From the NCBI GenBank assembly GCA_964458645.1, contig CAYWJU010000010.1, positions 1 through 60,972 of the forward strand: DNA of 60,972 nucleotides, written 5' to 3'. The notes beneath the pieces were generated by a model that saw only the letters and a program-made list of their open reading frames with translations, searched no databases and was not told where the DNA came from. A program made the translations under genes and the position numbers. How positions within the stretch are numbered: the first letter of the stretch is position 1; every line of letters begins with the position of its first letter. Positions 33,793 to 41,930 of the stretch are shown in pieces. The stretch comes from DAORHV01 sp964458645 (GTDB taxonomy: Bacteria; Patescibacteriota; Gracilibacteria; Peribacterales; Peribacteraceae).

Positions 33793-34080
33793 TTGTCTAA
33801 AGACGTCATTGAACTCGTAGGCGTGGTCGAAGAATCGTATCCCAATACCACGTTCCGCGTTCGTGTGACGTCGCAGGAGGCCCCCAACCACGAACTTCTT
33901 TGTCACCTCGCCGGACGCATGCGCGTTCATAAAGTACGCATTCTCCCGGGCGATCGTGTGAAACTGGAGATGACTCCGTACGACCTGAGCAAGGGTCGCA
34001 TCGTCTACCGGTTCCGTCCCGGCGATATCATCACGGCTACCGGCACCGTCGCCAACCCGCCTCCTCCCGCCGCCGCGTAA
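33793..34080 (+). CDS. infA: Translation initiation factor IF-1
   Basis: IF-1 occludes the ribosomal A site during initiation. The OB fold is recognisable: SKDVIELVGVVEESYPNTTF, then HLAGRMRVHKVRILPGDRV, then MTPYDLSKGRIVYRF. The start is inferred as TTG at 33793, which gives MSKDVIEL like other IF-1 proteins; an ATG at 33766 would add nine residues. About 22 extra C-terminal residues, ending in Pro/Ala, follow the usual end. It begins the unit infA-rpmJ-rpsM-rpsK-rpsD-rpoA. Confidence 0.93.
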   Translation: MSKDVIELVGVVEESYPNTTFRVRVTSQEAPNHELLCHLAGRMRVHKVRILPGDRVKLEMTPYDLSKGRIVYRFRPGDIITATGTVANPPPPAAA

Positions 34081-34092
34081 ATCCCCCTTCCT

Positions 34093-34206
34093 ATGAAAGT
34101 CCGCCCATCCATCCGCCCCCGTTGCAAAGACTGCCGTGTGATCGTGCGCAAGCGCGTTCGCCGCGTCGTCTGCAAGAACCCGCGCCACAAGCAGCGCCAG
34201 GGCTAA
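34093..34206 (+). CDS. rpmJ: 50S ribosomal protein L36
   Basis: 37 aa, normal length. MKVRPSIRPRCKDCRVIVRK carries the first two zinc Cys, and CKNPRHKQRQG the third Cys and the His. ATG follows CCCCCTTCCT. It lies 12 bases after infA and 19 before rpsM, its standard position. Confidence 0.96.
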   Translation: MKVRPSIRPRCKDCRVIVRKRVRRVVCKNPRHKQRQG

Positions 34207-34225
34207 TTTCTCTCTCCTCCTTCTC

Positions 34226-34606
34226 ATGGTTCGTATCGCAGGTGTTGTCCTCCCCGGTCACAAGAGTATCGAAATCGCCCTCACGGCGATCAAAGGTGTG
34301 GGACGCTCGTCGGCCCGCCGCTTGGTAGCTGAAGCCAAAATCGAACCGACCACGAAGGCCGAGAAGTTGACCGAGACCCAGGAAGGCTTGCTGCGCTCCA
34401 TGGTGGAAAAAATGGTGACCGAAGGTGATTTGGTCCGCAAAGTCTCACTCGACATCAAGCGTCTGCAAGACATCGGTACATGGCGCGGACACCGTCACAA
34501 GAAGAAGCTTCCGGTCCGTGGCCAGACTTCCCGCCGCAATGCCCGCACACGTCGCGGCAAGCGCAAGACCGGTTCCTCGGGACGTCTTACTCTCACCAAA
34601 ACCTAA
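34226..34606 (+). CDS. rpsM: 30S ribosomal protein S13
   Basis: S13, in the head, contacting the P-site tRNA and L5, 126 aa. Family blocks: MVRIAGVVLPGHKSIEIALT, IKGVGRSSARRLV, and the C-terminal RHKKKLPVRGQTSRRNARTR. Normal length. ATG follows TCTCTCCTCCTTCTC. Confidence 0.98.
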   Translation: MVRIAGVVLPGHKSIEIALTAIKGVGRSSARRLVAEAKIEPTTKAEKLTETQEGLLRSMVEKMVTEGDLVRKVSLDIKRLQDIGTWRGHRHKKKLPVRGQTSRRNARTRRGKRKTGSSGRLTLTKT

Positions 34607-34630
34607 TCGCCCTCCTCTACTACAACTCCT

Positions 34631-35134
34631 ATGGCTGACATCAAGCCCACAGCACCGATGGAAGAGAAGAAGCTCACCGCCACCCAAATTTTGGAGGCCG
34701 CTGACAAGAAGGAGAAGGAACTTGCCGCCGCAAGCGCCAAGTCCGACGGTCCTCCGAAGTCTAAGAAGCCCAAGAAGAACAAGCGCATTGTGCTCAAGGC
34801 TCGTGCGTGCGTTCATGCCGGCGACAACAACACCATCGTCACCGTTACGGATATGGACGGTAAGGTGCTCGGTTGGGCCAGCAGCGGTTCCTCTGGATTC
34901 AAGGGCAGCCGCAAGTCCACGCCGTACTCCGCCAAGGTTGCTGCCGAGAAAGTCATGGGCATTGTCTCATCGTTCGGCATCCAGTCTCTGCAGATTGAAG
35001 TAAAGGGTATCGGCCCCGGTCGCGAACAGGCCATCCGTGGCTTGCAGGTCGCCGGAGTCAACTTCGATGCCATCATCGACCGCACGCCCATCGCCCATGG
35101 CGGTTGCCGTGCTTGTAAGCCTCGTCGCGTCTAA
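34631..35134 (+). CDS. rpsK: 30S ribosomal protein S11
   Basis: S11, on the platform near the E site, 167 aa compared with the usual ~130. The core starts near residue 50 (ARACVHAGDNNTIVTVTDMD) and includes GSSGFKGSRKSTPYSA and the C-terminal DRTPIAHGGCRACKPRRV. The first ~45 residues are a charged Lys/Glu extension not found in most bacteria. ATG follows CTACAACTCCT. Confidence 0.97.
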   Translation: MADIKPTAPMEEKKLTATQILEAADKKEKELAAASAKSDGPPKSKKPKKNKRIVLKARACVHAGDNNTIVTVTDMDGKVLGWASSGSSGFKGSRKSTPYSAKVAAEKVMGIVSSFGIQSLQIEVKGIGPGREQAIRGLQVAGVNFDAIIDRTPIAHGGCRACKPRRV

Positions 35135-35163
35135 ACAACTCTCCTCCTCTCTCCTCTTCTCGC

Positions 35164-35793
35164 ATGCGATACACTGGTCCAAAAGCGCGCAAATGCCGTC
35201 GACAGGGTATGAACCTGTTCGGTTCCGACAAATACGACAGGATTTTGCAGCGCCGTCCCACGCCTCCAGGAAAAGTGCCCAAAGAGAAGGGCAAGGGTGG
35301 TCGTGGCAAATTGTCTGAATATGGTCGCCAGCTGCTGGAAAAGCAGAAGGCCTGTCTGATGTTCGGTGTGCAGGACAAGCGTCTTCGCGCGATTTACAGC
35401 GAAGCCAGCCGCACCGTCGGTCAGACCGACCGTATGATGCGCATGTTGCTTGAGCGCCGCCTCGACAACGTGCTGTTCCGCGCCGGATACGCTCAGTCGC
35501 GCATCCAGGCTCGCCAGTTCGTCTCGCACGGTCTATTCACTGTCAACGGAGTCCGCGTCACGGTCGCCTCGTACCAAGTGAAGGTCGGTGACAAGATCCA
35601 AGTGCGCGAAAACAAGAAGTCTTCCCCGGTGTTCGCACCAATCGTGCAGGCTCACGAGCGCTACACGCCGCCGGAGTGGCTGAAGTCCGATCCTAGCAAG
35701 CTGTCCGCAGAAGTCGTGCTGTTGCCGACCGAGGACAAGCATCTCGACCAGTCGGTCGACATGCGCAAGGTGATCGGTTTCTACTCTCGTTAA
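35164..35793 (+). CDS. rpsD: 30S ribosomal protein S4
   Basis: S4, a primary assembly protein, 209 aa. It begins MRYTGPKARKCRRQGMNLFG. The S4 RNA-binding domain is RRLDNVLFRAGYAQSRIQAR and continues to QFVSHGLFTVNG. The CxxC zinc pair of some S4 proteins is absent. ATG follows TCTCCTCTTCTCGC. Confidence 0.98.
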   Translation: MRYTGPKARKCRRQGMNLFGSDKYDRILQRRPTPPGKVPKEKGKGGRGKLSEYGRQLLEKQKACLMFGVQDKRLRAIYSEASRTVGQTDRMMRMLLERRLDNVLFRAGYAQSRIQARQFVSHGLFTVNGVRVTVASYQVKVGDKIQVRENKKSSPVFAPIVQAHERYTPPEWLKSDPSKLSAEVVLLPTEDKHLDQSVDMRKVIGFYSR

Positions 35794-35801
35794 TTTGACC
35801 C

Positions 35802-35819
35802 TGAGTGCGTACGCACTCA
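35802..35819 (+). repeat. Perfect 18-bp palindrome between rpsD and rpoA
   Basis: TGAGTGCGTACGCACTCA reads the same on both strands. It starts six bases after the rpsD stop and ends 30 before rpoA. It may be an operator, an RNA hairpin affecting rpoA expression, or an mRNA cleavage site. There is no T-run. Confidence 0.6.
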
Positions 35820-35849
35820 ACACACCCCACTATTCTTCATCTCACTTCT

Positions 35850-36830
35850 ATGCACATCATCCAAGAAGAGATCGGACTGCCGAAGGTTACCCACACCTTG
35901 GTGAAGAAGGGTGACGCTACGCACGCCATCTTTTCGGTCGGCCCCCTGCCCCCAGGGTACGGCATGACGCTTGGTAACTCGCTTCGCCGCGTGTTGCTCA
36001 GCAGCTTGCCAGGTGCCGCCGTCAGCTCGTTGCGCGCCGCTGGAGCCAACCACGAATACACCTCCATGAAGGGCGTGCGCGAGTCCGTCTTGGACATCGG
36101 CCTGAACTTAAAGCAGGTTCGCCTCCGCAAGCACCACAAGGAAACCGAAGTCGTCACGCTCGAGGGCAAAGGCCCCAAGGCGCTCACGGCCGGCGACATT
36201 AAGTGCAGCTCGGATATCGAAGTCTTGAACCCGGAGCACGTCATTCTTCACTTGGAGAAGGGCGCATCCGTGAAGCTCGACCTCACCGTCGAGAAGGGTG
36301 TCGGTTACCAGCCTGCAGCCGAGCGCAACAAGAAGCACAACGAGCCGGGTCTTATTCACCTGGACGTTATCTTCAGCCCGGTTGTGAAGGTCCGCTTCGA
36401 AGTGGAATCCACTCGTGTCGGTCAGCGCACGAACTTGGAAAAGTTGGTCTTGGAAGTCGTGACCAACGGATCGCTCACTGCCGACGAGGCCGTGCGCTTC
36501 GGAAGCCAGCTCTTGAACAACTACTTCAACTTCTTCAGCTTGGACCAGGAAACGGTGGAGAAGGAATTCATGGCCGACTTCACGCGCACCAGCCAGGTTG
36601 CACCGGAGACCGACCGCACCGTTGCCAAGGAAAGCTACACTCCGATCGAAATCCTGAACCTCTCGCCTCGCACTCTCAACTCGCTCATCAACGCCGGTGT
36701 CGGCTCCATTGAGCAATTGGTGAAGTGCTCACCCGCAACCCTGAGCAATTTCCGCGGTTTCGGCACCAAGGCACTCGAGGAAGTGAAGCAAACATTGGCT
36801 ACGCGTGGCCTCAAACTCACTGACGATTGA
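35850..36830 (+). CDS. rpoA: RNA polymerase alpha subunit
   Basis: 326 aa, normal length. The N-terminal dimerisation domain shows GPLPPGYGMTLGNSLRRVLL and GVRESVLDIGLNLKQVRLR. The C-terminal DNA/activator-binding domain is ILNLSPRTLNSLINAGVGSI followed by a helix with the KALEEVKQTLATRGL end. ATG 35850 follows CTCACTTCT; an upstream in-frame ATG (35805) falls within the palindrome and was rejected. Confidence 0.98.
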   Translation: MHIIQEEIGLPKVTHTLVKKGDATHAIFSVGPLPPGYGMTLGNSLRRVLLSSLPGAAVSSLRAAGANHEYTSMKGVRESVLDIGLNLKQVRLRKHHKETEVVTLEGKGPKALTAGDIKCSSDIEVLNPEHVILHLEKGASVKLDLTVEKGVGYQPAAERNKKHNEPGLIHLDVIFSPVVKVRFEVESTRVGQRTNLEKLVLEVVTNGSLTADEAVRFGSQLLNNYFNFFSLDQETVEKEFMADFTRTSQVAPETDRTVAKESYTPIEILNLSPRTLNSLINAGVGSIEQLVKCSPATLSNFRGFGTKALEEVKQTLATRGLKLTDD

Positions 36831-36846
36831 TTTTTCTAAAACTCTG

Positions 36847-36852
36847 CTACAC
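36847..36852 (+). promoter_or_regulatory. Possible internal -10 before rplQ
   Basis: TACACT preceded by TGC and lying in GCTACACTCGCG, identical to a 12-mer before the pseudouridine synthase gene. The position suits a secondary promoter for rplQ-rplM-rpsI. Confidence 0.35.
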
Positions 36853-36884
36853 TCGCGTTCCCGCGATTTCTCTCTCCCCTCCCT

Positions 36885-37343
36885 GTGCGTCATCGTAATC
36901 ACACCCAGCGGCTCTCCCAGAAACCCAAGCATGCGGACATGATGCTGCGCAACATGCTGACCTCGTTGGTCCTGCACGAGCGCATCCGCACCACCAAGAA
37001 GCGCGCCCAGGTGCTGAAGCCGATGGTCGACAAGCTCATCACAACCGCCAAGACCAACCGTCCCGATGTGGCCATTCGCCGCATGAACACGGTTGTCCAC
37101 GACGAGAATGCCTGCCGCAAGGTCATGGAGGTTCTCCTCAAGCGCTACGCTGCTCGCACCTCCGGATTCACCACGGTTAAGGCAGTGGGTATGCGCAAAG
37201 GTGACGGCGCGCTGCTGGTCGACATGCTGCTCATCGACGCAGATTTGGATGGTGTGGCCGCAGAAGCAGAGGCAGCCAAGGCTCCCAAGGCCAAGAAAAC
37301 AGCAAAGACTCCCAAAGTGAAGACTTCCGCCGCCAAGGCTTAA
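36885..37343 (+). CDS. rplQ: 50S ribosomal protein L17
   Basis: L17, near the tunnel exit, 152 aa. It begins MRHRNHTQRLSQKPKHADMM with a GTG start and continues with LRNMLTSLVLHERIRTTKKR, diagnostic of the family. A tail of about 30 residues rich in Ala and Lys follows the core. GTG follows CTCTCCCCTCCCT. Confidence 0.97.
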   Translation: MRHRNHTQRLSQKPKHADMMLRNMLTSLVLHERIRTTKKRAQVLKPMVDKLITTAKTNRPDVAIRRMNTVVHDENACRKVMEVLLKRYAARTSGFTTVKAVGMRKGDGALLVDMLLIDADLDGVAAEAEAAKAPKAKKTAKTPKVKTSAAKA

Positions 37344-37355
37344 CTTCCCGCTCCC

Positions 37356-37781
37356 ATGAAGACCTCCTTCCCAAAGCCGGCCGAGAAACCCACCTGGTAC
37401 GTTGTGGACGCCGCAGATCAATTGCTCGGTCGCATGTGCAGCCGCATTGCAATCGTGATGCGCGGCAAGCACCGTCCGGAATTCGTTGCTCACTGGCAAA
37501 CCGGTGACCACGTCATCGTCTTGAACGCCGACAAAGTCGCAGTGACCGGCAACAAGCTCGAGCAGAAAATCTACTACAAGCACACCGGATTCTTCGGTAA
37601 CCGCCGCGAGACCACCATGGCCGAGCAGATGGAAAAGGATTCCACCAAGGTCATCCGCGCAGCAGTGAAGGGCATGTTGCCCAAGAACGCCGCCCGCGAG
37701 CGCGTGCTGAAGAACTTGCACGTCTACGCCGGTCCCGAACACAAGCACGCCGCAAACACTCCCGTTCCGCTCCCGCTCTAA
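37356..37781 (+). CDS. rplM: 50S ribosomal protein L13
   Basis: L13, an early assembly protein, 141 aa. Family blocks: WYVVDAADQLLGRMCSRIAI, MRGKHRPEFVAHWQTGDHVI, and VKGMLPKNAARERVLKNLHV. ATG follows CTTCCCGCTCCC. Normal length. Confidence 0.98.
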   Translation: MKTSFPKPAEKPTWYVVDAADQLLGRMCSRIAIVMRGKHRPEFVAHWQTGDHVIVLNADKVAVTGNKLEQKIYYKHTGFFGNRRETTMAEQMEKDSTKVIRAAVKGMLPKNAARERVLKNLHVYAGPEHKHAANTPVPLPL

Positions 37782-37786
37782 TTCTT

Positions 37787-38185
37787 ATGGCTACCCAGCG
37801 TCCTTATTTCTACGGCCTCGGCAAGCGCAAGAACGCAATCGCTCGCGTACGCTTGTTCCAGGAAGGTGAAGGCAAGATGATGGTGAATGATTTGCCCATT
37901 AAGGAGTATTTGCACGAGCCGTTGATCGAGAATGCGTTGGCTCCGCTCGGACTCACCGAACAGATGAAGAAGGTCGACATCGTCGTTTTCGTAGAAGGCG
38001 GCGGCAAAGTAGGCCAGAGCGACGCCATTCGCCTCGGTATCAGCCGCGCATTGGTGCTTGTTGACCCCGCTTACCGCCCCACGCTCAAGTCCGCCGGATT
38101 CCTCCGCCGCGACAGCCGCAAGAAAGAGCGCAAGAAGCCGGGTCTCCACCGTGCTCGTCGTGCGCCGCAGTTCGCCAAGCGCTAA
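37787..38185 (+). CDS. rpsI: 30S ribosomal protein S9
   Basis: S9, whose C-terminal tail touches the P-site tRNA, 132 aa. It has GLGKRKNAIARVRLFQEGEG near the start and GISRALVLVDPAYRPTLKSA, and ends RRAPQFAKR, the usual SKR-type tail with a basic end. Last gene of this operon; a large hairpin follows directly. Confidence 0.98.
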   Translation: MATQRPYFYGLGKRKNAIARVRLFQEGEGKMMVNDLPIKEYLHEPLIENALAPLGLTEQMKKVDIVVFVEGGGKVGQSDAIRLGISRALVLVDPAYRPTLKSAGFLRRDSRKKERKKPGLHRARRAPQFAKR

Positions 38186-38312
38186 GAAACCTCCGAAAAA
38201 TCTCCTCCTGCTTCGTCAGGTTCGCAGATCATTTCGTTCAGCGTATGTTCGATACGCTTCACGAAATGCCAGCTCCCTTCCTCGCAGGAGTCGTTTTTGG
38301 GAGGTTTCTTTT
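38184..38312. repeat. Large structured dispersed repeat, copy 1 (terminator-like)
   Basis: A nested hairpin of about 125 nt begins inside the rpsI stop. Pairing arms from outside in: AAGAAACCTCC/GGAGGTTTCTT, then GAAAAA/TTTTTG, then CTCCTGC/GCAGGAG, then CATTTCGT/ACGAAATG and GCGTAT/ATACGC. It ends in TTTCTTTT. Copy 2 at 56580-56705 shares the core (TTCGYTCAGCGTATGTT) but has different outer arms that still pair. Confidence 0.75.
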
Positions 38313-38358
38313 GTAGGAATCAACTTCTTTTCCGATGATTCGGCTGCCTGCAAACGCC

Positions 38359-38391
38359 AAAGAACCCAAGGCGTTCGCACATGGGTCCTTT
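38359..38391 (-). terminator. Terminator of the 126-aa gene
   Basis: On the minus strand AAAGGACCCA and TGGGTTCTTT form a hairpin directly after the gene's stop. Confidence 0.6.
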
Positions 38392-38413
38392 AGCGAATGT
38401 TTGTACGCATGTA

Positions 38414-38794
38414 TTACGCGCTCACACCCACTTCCTCGCGCGACATAGTGAGCTTCATGTAGTACACGGCCGTACCGGCGTCGGTATCGGCAATGAAGCG
38501 CGCATCAATGGAAGAAAGCTGCAGGATGGTCTGGCACATCTTCAGCATCATCTCCGGGGGCAGAGACACGCCTGCACGCAGGCAGGTAATGCACAGTCCG
38601 GCTGGGTCTTTGGCCTTCAGGTAGGGCTCGCCAAGACTTTTCACGGTAGTCACCAGCGAGTTCTGTAAATTGCGGATGTAGTTATCGATGTGCTCCTCCA
38701 GCTGCTCCAGCGGAAGATCGTAGACTTCGGGCAATGCTTCAATAATGTCCAAGTCTTTGTGGATCGCGTGCGCGATGCATGCCTCGATGGTCAT
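38414..38794 (-). CDS. Hypothetical protein, 126 aa
   Basis: No family recognised. The protein is predicted mostly helical and acidic, with a dense helical middle (LPLEQLEEHIDNYIRNLQNS) and several Cys (LCITCLRAG). No signal peptide or membrane segment. A leader of about 60 nt with a TATACT box (TGTTATACT) lies upstream. It is flanked by a terminator. Function unknown. Confidence 0.7.
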   Translation of the reverse strand: MTIEACIAHAIHKDLDIIEALPEVYDLPLEQLEEHIDNYIRNLQNSLVTTVKSLGEPYLKAKDPAGLCITCLRAGVSLPPEMMLKMCQTILQLSSIDARFIADTDAGTAVYYMKLTMSREEVGVSA

Positions 38795-38892
38795 GATGTT
38801 TGTGTAAGGAGTTGATATTGATGTTTGCGTTTGTCGTCGTCAGCAAATCCAACCAGTATAACAGAAATCACTCAGTGAAGCATGCCGAAACA

Positions 38893-38918
38893 CTTGCACC
38901 ATCCCAAGAGAGATGGTG
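38893..38918 (-). terminator. Hairpin after the slipin gene
   Basis: GCACCATC and GATGGTGC form a perfect eight-pair stem. No strong T-run, so termination is only probable. Confidence 0.45.
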
Positions 38919-38944
38919 CTGCGAACGGCGGTCGTCATTTCGGC

Positions 38945-39721
38945 CTACTTCTTGTCCATGAACTTGGTGATGCTCTCCAGAGCGCGCAATGCTTCCACGG
39001 GCACCATCCAGACGGTTGTATTCGAGTCATCCGAGCTGATGTCGTTAATGCTCTGCAGGGTCCGCAGATGAAGTGCGCCCGGAGTGCCGGCAAGCGTCTT
39101 GGCAGCCTCTGCAATGTTTGCAGCCGCAGCCAGTTCACCTTCGGAGTTAATAATGACCGCCTGCTTCTCGCGGTCGGCCTCGGCGACCTTGGCGATGGTA
39201 CGCTTCAGTGATTCCGGCAGGACGATGTCCTTCAGTTCGACCGATTGCACGTCGATACCCCAGGCATCCGAAACTTTATCGACCACCTGCTTAATACCCT
39301 CGCTGATTTCCTTCTTCTTCGAGAGAAGGTCGGCCAAGGTCACCTCTCCGACGGAGTTTCGCATGGTGGTCTGGGCCAATTGGCTGACGGCGTAGAAGAA
39401 GTTCTCCACTTCCAGCAGCGCCTTTGAAGCATCGCTGACTTTAAAGTAGATGACGGCGTTGATCTTAATGGGAATGTTGTCGCGAGTGATTGCTTCTTGA
39501 TCCGGTACGTCTACTGCCTTTACGCGGATATCGACCTTCAGAAGACGCTGGAAGATGGGAATGAGAATGTGCCAGCCCGGTGACCACATTTTGCTGTACT
39601 TACCCATGGTCAACACGATGCCACGTTCGTACTGGTCGACTTGTTTGATGAACGACAACAATAGCACCAGGGCGGGGATCGCCAGAGTCAGAAGGCCGAA
39701 CAATGGAGCGAACGTGGGCAT
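38945..39721 (-). CDS. SPFH/band 7 protein (slipin/stomatin-like)
   Basis: A membrane-bound scaffold protein, 258 aa. One N-terminal membrane segment (about residues 5-25) is followed by the SPFH core: QYERGIVLTMGKYSKMWSPG, then PDQEAITRDNIPIKINAVIY, then EVTLADLLSKKKEISEGIKQ. The helical part RTIAKVAEADREKQAVIINS is typical of prohibitin homologues. Slipins often lie beside NfeD; no NfeD gene is next to it. A C-terminal stretch probably mediates oligomerisation. Role in membrane organisation or protease control is inferred from the family. Confidence 0.93.
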   Translation of the reverse strand: MPTFAPLFGLLTLAIPALVLLLSFIKQVDQYERGIVLTMGKYSKMWSPGWHILIPIFQRLLKVDIRVKAVDVPDQEAITRDNIPIKINAVIYFKVSDASKALLEVENFFYAVSQLAQTTMRNSVGEVTLADLLSKKKEISEGIKQVVDKVSDAWGIDVQSVELKDIVLPESLKRTIAKVAEADREKQAVIINSEGELAAAANIAEAAKTLAGTPGALHLRTLQSINDISSDDSNTTVWMVPVEALRALESITKFMDKK

Positions 39722-39773
39722 AGTACGAGGAAGGGGAAGACGCCTTCATTCTACGTCCGCTCTGCAGTTCTGC

Positions 39774-40892
39774 CTATCGCACTTCGATTTCCATGCGCGT
39801 CTGTTCGCCATACGCGTTGAGTCCTTTCAAGTTGTCGATGGAGATGCCAGTCTGCGTCGTAGGCGCCGAGCCGTCGGTCCATAGGACGAGACGCGGAGTC
39901 GGACCGGTGAGGACGTTGTCGATTGCCAGCCGTACGTAGGAGACTCCTTCTTCCGGCGTATCGCCGATGGGATCGAGTGCCGGGTACCAAAACGGTCCGG
40001 CTGCAGGATTGTTCTGCGCCACGTTCTGCTGCCATGGCGTCATGCCCTGGGCGATCATGGCATTGAAGATCTCCGGCGTGAGTCCTTTGGATGCGTACTT
40101 GGCGCAGGCGTAGGAACGCAGTTCGTCGGTGGCGCGCACCTTGAATGCCTCGACGTTCCCCAAACCGTGCGGCGTGAACTGCGGTCGGTACGTGCCGTTG
40201 AAAATCAGATCGTAAAAGAACTGATCGCTCACTCCTTGGGCCGCATACTTGGCAGAGATCCAAGCCTTCAGCTCGCCTTTGAGTAGATCGATTGCTTTAT
40301 CGGCACCCAGAATTTGCTCGCCGGCATAGGCACGTTCTTGCAGGGAGCCCTGTAGGACGCGCGGAACTCGACCGGCGGTGTCCAGAGCCACGAAGACATC
40401 TCCCATCTGCGTAATGTCGATTATTGCGGTTCCTTGATTATCCACGGCGAGGTCTGCAACGGCCAAATAGCCCGTGGGTGCGTATTGCCGGTCTTGCGCC
40501 AGCAGGGCGCGGGCATCCTTGCTGCGAGGCGGAAGGCCGCGAGGATCTGCCATCATGCACGCCAGCAGCAACTCGTTGCTCAGCTGACGCACTAATTCAA
40601 TGCCACGCAAGGAAACTGATTCCGACGATGTAATGCTGCGCTTTACCGCTGTGGCACCGATTTCGCCTCCATTCAGCAAGGCATTGCCCTCCAGCCCGCG
40701 CGAGTACGCCGAGATCGGGTCGCGCCATTGTTGCCCGGGAACGACTGCAAAATCGCCAAGCGCGACACGCGTTCCGCTGCCATGGAGAATATCAATGTTC
40801 CAATCCAGCATGCGTTGCTGTGCTTTTGCAGCATCGCCCCCAGCGGCCTCTATTTGCTTGTCGCTGGCTCGTACAAAGGTGCGGGCGTTCAT
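39774..40892 (-). CDS. Hypothetical protein, 372 aa
   Basis: No family recognised. Start 40892 (MNARTFVRASDKQ) was chosen because an almost ideal promoter ends seven bases before it (TTGACA, 18 bases, TAATAA). An in-frame ATG at 40919 would place the start inside the promoter. The protein has no signal peptide. Residues 230-290 contain two similar segments, AWISAKYAAQGVSDQFFYDL and SYACAKYASKGLTPEIFNAM, a likely internal repeat. Gene ends 52 bases before the slipin gene and may be co-transcribed. The last part looks beta-rich. Function unknown. Confidence 0.75.
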   Translation of the reverse strand: MNARTFVRASDKQIEAAGGDAAKAQQRMLDWNIDILHGSGTRVALGDFAVVPGQQWRDPISAYSRGLEGNALLNGGEIGATAVKRSITSSESVSLRGIELVRQLSNELLLACMMADPRGLPPRSKDARALLAQDRQYAPTGYLAVADLAVDNQGTAIIDITQMGDVFVALDTAGRVPRVLQGSLQERAYAGEQILGADKAIDLLKGELKAWISAKYAAQGVSDQFFYDLIFNGTYRPQFTPHGLGNVEAFKVRATDELRSYACAKYASKGLTPEIFNAMIAQGMTPWQQNVAQNNPAAGPFWYPALDPIGDTPEEGVSYVRLAIDNVLTGPTPRLVLWTDGSAPTTQTGISIDNLKGLNAYGEQTRMEIEVR

Positions 40893-40899
40893 AGTTTGA

Positions 40900-40929
40900 T
40901 TATTATTCGTATTTTTCATTGCATGTCAA
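40900..40929 (-). promoter_or_regulatory. Consensus promoter of the 372-aa gene (leaderless)
   Basis: TTGACA (40924-40929), 18 bases, TAATAA (40900-40905), then seven bases to ATG. Confidence 0.7.
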
Positions 40930-41048
40930 TAATAAGGAAAGAGGGCTTCTAGTTGTATTTAAAAAAAGAATCACAGTCATTACATGGCTCTGCTGGCTGC
41001 TTGCCAGTCCCACCCTGAGTATTTTCTCGCATCATCTCTTGCGCTGCA

Positions 41049-41054
41049 TACAAT
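41049..41054 (+). promoter_or_regulatory. -10 box of the 251-aa gene (leaderless)
   Basis: TACAAT, six bases, ATG at 41061. Confidence 0.55.
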
Positions 41055-41060
41055 TGAGCC

Positions 41061-41816
41061 ATGCCCGAGGAAATGTCTGCGACGGCAACGATGAATAAAA
41101 AGCTCATGAGTCCCGCCGAGCTGAGCTACCGCAGGGCCGAAGCGCAGGCGCCCGTCGAAGAATTCGGCGATCGCATCCGAGCCTTTTTGCTGCATGCCCG
41201 CGACTCACGCATCAACGGTCCGGCGGCTGTGGAAGTGGTGGAAGAACTTCCCATCGATGCCGACCTGCGGCAGGACGCCATTATTGCACTGGAAACACTC
41301 GGACGTCTGCGAGATGTGTTGTCGGCCGATGTAGCGTTGCGCGGCGAAACCACGCCGGAACAACAGCGCCGCGCCGCTCGTGCACAGCCCGACCTCGACC
41401 CGCGCCACGGTGCCGGACGCCGCGGTACCATCCGTGGCAGGCCTGTCAGCGATTCGTATATTCGCCGCATGGCCAACGCGGACCTGCCCGATGCCGATGC
41501 TCTGGGCGGCGAAAGTTTCGACGAGTACATGCATCGCATGGCCAACCTGGGAGGAGATGCCTCCGACCAGGACGTGACAGACAGCGCCCATACAGAATTG
41601 CCCGAATACGATGATGGCCCGGACGAATCGCTTGCCGAAGGTTTTCGCCGCGAAGTCCGCACGTTGTGCGAAGGTGTCTGCGTCGATTGTGGCAATCGTG
41701 CCGCACGCCTTATCGAAGCCGGCGTCACGACCGAGAAGCTGTTGGCAGACATGACTGTGTTCATTCGCCAGAAGGCCGCCCGATTGAAGCCGGGAGGCGG
41801 TGAAATGCAGCGATAA
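41061..41816 (+). CDS. Hypothetical protein, 251 aa
   Basis: No family recognised. Start is supported by a -10 box six bases upstream. The protein looks soluble, helical in the first half, with a disordered Arg/Gly/Pro-rich middle (RHGAGRRGTIRGRPVSD). Two similar segments, SYIRRMANADLPDADALGGE and EYMHRMANLGGDASDQD, suggest a small repeat. The C-terminal part has CEGVCVDCG, a possible metal-binding Cys cluster. No membrane segment. The following gene has its own promoter, so an operon is unlikely. Confidence 0.7.
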   Translation: MPEEMSATATMNKKLMSPAELSYRRAEAQAPVEEFGDRIRAFLLHARDSRINGPAAVEVVEELPIDADLRQDAIIALETLGRLRDVLSADVALRGETTPEQQRRAARAQPDLDPRHGAGRRGTIRGRPVSDSYIRRMANADLPDADALGGESFDEYMHRMANLGGDASDQDVTDSAHTELPEYDDGPDESLAEGFRREVRTLCEGVCVDCGNRAARLIEAGVTTEKLLADMTVFIRQKAARLKPGGGEMQR

Positions 41817-41930
41817 ACGGCTTCTGGAAGGGCTGAAGGCGGCGCATTGCCGAAAATGGCATTTGTATGGTAAAATAGACATATCTCACCGCTCAAACCA
41901 ATACACAAAAACAAGCAAAAAATTCCGGCT

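Noticed and set aside
36729..37748. 339-aa frame antisense to rplQ-rplM
   Set aside because: Shadow of known ribosomal protein genes.
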